Both the position numbers and the translations under genes were made by a program. 5,047 nucleotides of DNA from Fimbriimonadales bacterium (GTDB lineage Bacteria; Armatimonadota; Fimbriimonadia; Fimbriimonadales; GBS-DC). Positions 4,712-5,047 of the stretch are shown one piece after another. Location of the stretch: assembly GCA_025060055.1 (NCBI GenBank), contig JANXCK010000003.1, positions 1-5,047 on the forward strand, given 5' to 3'. The notes beneath the pieces were generated by a model that did no database searches, was not told the origin of the DNA, and was given only the letters and a program-made list of their open reading frames with translations. Numbering within the stretch: the stretch's first letter is position 1; each line of letters opens with the position of its first letter.

Positions 4712-5047
4712 ATGCCACAAAAACGCCGAGAGCCGCAACGCTCGGAACCGACCGAAAAAGAGCTACGCCTGCTGGAGCAGCGTGTCCACCAGCTGGTGAA
4801 TACGCAGCGTCAACGCGCGAAACTCCCGCCGCTCGGTTGGCGCGAGGATGTCGCCCGTGCCGCCCGCGACCACAGCAAGAACATGGCAGAACGCAACTTC
4901 TTTGACCATACCGACCCCCGTCTGGGCGATGTGGACAAACGACTGAACCGCTTCCGCATCCCGTGGCGTGCCTGCGGTGAGAATATCTTCATGCTGCATG
5001 GCTACGAGAACCCCGCCCAAGTCGCCGTACAGGGATGGATGAGCAGT
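4712..5047 (+). CDS. CAP/SCP-domain (YkwD-like) protein, N-terminal part
   Basis: The frame from ATG 4712 is open for 112 codons to the right edge, so the C-terminus is missing. After a basic, hydrophilic start (MPQKRREPQR) a helix leads into a bacterial CAP domain: LLEQRVHQLVNTQRQRAKLP, then LGWREDVARAARDHSKNMAE, then NFFDHTDP (63-69 region) and CGENIF (88-93), ending just before the expected PGHR. H54, H66 and E90 occupy the usual cavity positions. Most such proteins are secreted, but no signal peptide or hydrophobic segment is present here. The frame is open upstream (GTG at 4691 and beyond) yet still gives no leader. There is no clear Shine-Dalgarno; TATCCT (4700-4705) directly before the ATG could be a -10 of a leaderless transcript. 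It is divergent from the lyase with 45 bp between starts. The biochemical function of bacterial CAP proteins is mostly unknown. Confidence 0.85.
   Translation, partial: MPQKRREPQRSEPTEKELRLLEQRVHQLVNTQRQRAKLPPLGWREDVARAARDHSKNMAERNFFDHTDPRLGDVDKRLNRFRIPWRACGENIFMLHGYENPAQVAVQGWMSS

Noticed and set aside
4763..5020. An 85-codon open frame on the minus strand at the right edge
   Set aside because: It is antisense to the CAP-domain frame, whose conserved motifs (HSKNMAE, FFDHTDP, CGENIF) decide the strand.

Overview
The window is a GC-rich bacterial chromosome segment with four protein-coding genes read with reasonable confidence, two of them cut by the window edges, separated by two repeat-rich intergenic stretches. 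I cannot prove the taxon. A degenerate single dockerin-like EF-hand (DVNCNRVVNDADLL), many GC-rich palindromic intergenic repeats, and a winged-helix protein paired with a C4 zinc-ribbon coiled-coil protein would fit a deep-branching, possibly thermophilic lineage such as Armatimonadota. This is inference only.

Layout. Positions 1-225 (minus) hold the N-terminal 75 residues of an unidentified small helical protein with a strong Shine-Dalgarno and a plausible promoter behind a hairpin-bearing leader. Positions 226-910 have no convincing gene. They hold a dyad, a mosaic of short palindromic repeats in direct and inverted arrangement (432-716), and a decayed dockerin-like fragment (750-824). Positions 911-2773 (+) encode a 620-residue protein that looks built from several winged-helix modules, one resembling the HARE-HTH/RNA polymerase delta fold. 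Three bases later, 2777-3496 (+) encodes a DUF164-type coiled-coil protein with a C-terminal C4 zinc ribbon. The two form an operon.

Positions 3497-3742 are a convergent intergenic region. It holds a terminator-like hairpin, a second long hairpin and a 153-bp inverted-repeat element with ATACCAAT ends and two internal hairpins. The element ends two bases before the stop codon of the next gene. Positions 3743-4666 (minus) encode hydroxymethylglutaryl-CoA lyase with all expected metal and catalytic residues. Divergent from it, 4712-5047 (+) is the start of a CAP/SCP-domain (YkwD-like) protein that runs off the right edge.

Working together. Only the winged-helix/zinc-ribbon pair looks functionally coupled, possibly in transcription. 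The lyase is a stand-alone metabolic gene (leucine degradation or HMG-CoA turnover). I see no defence system, CRISPR array, tRNA, rRNA or intact transposase.
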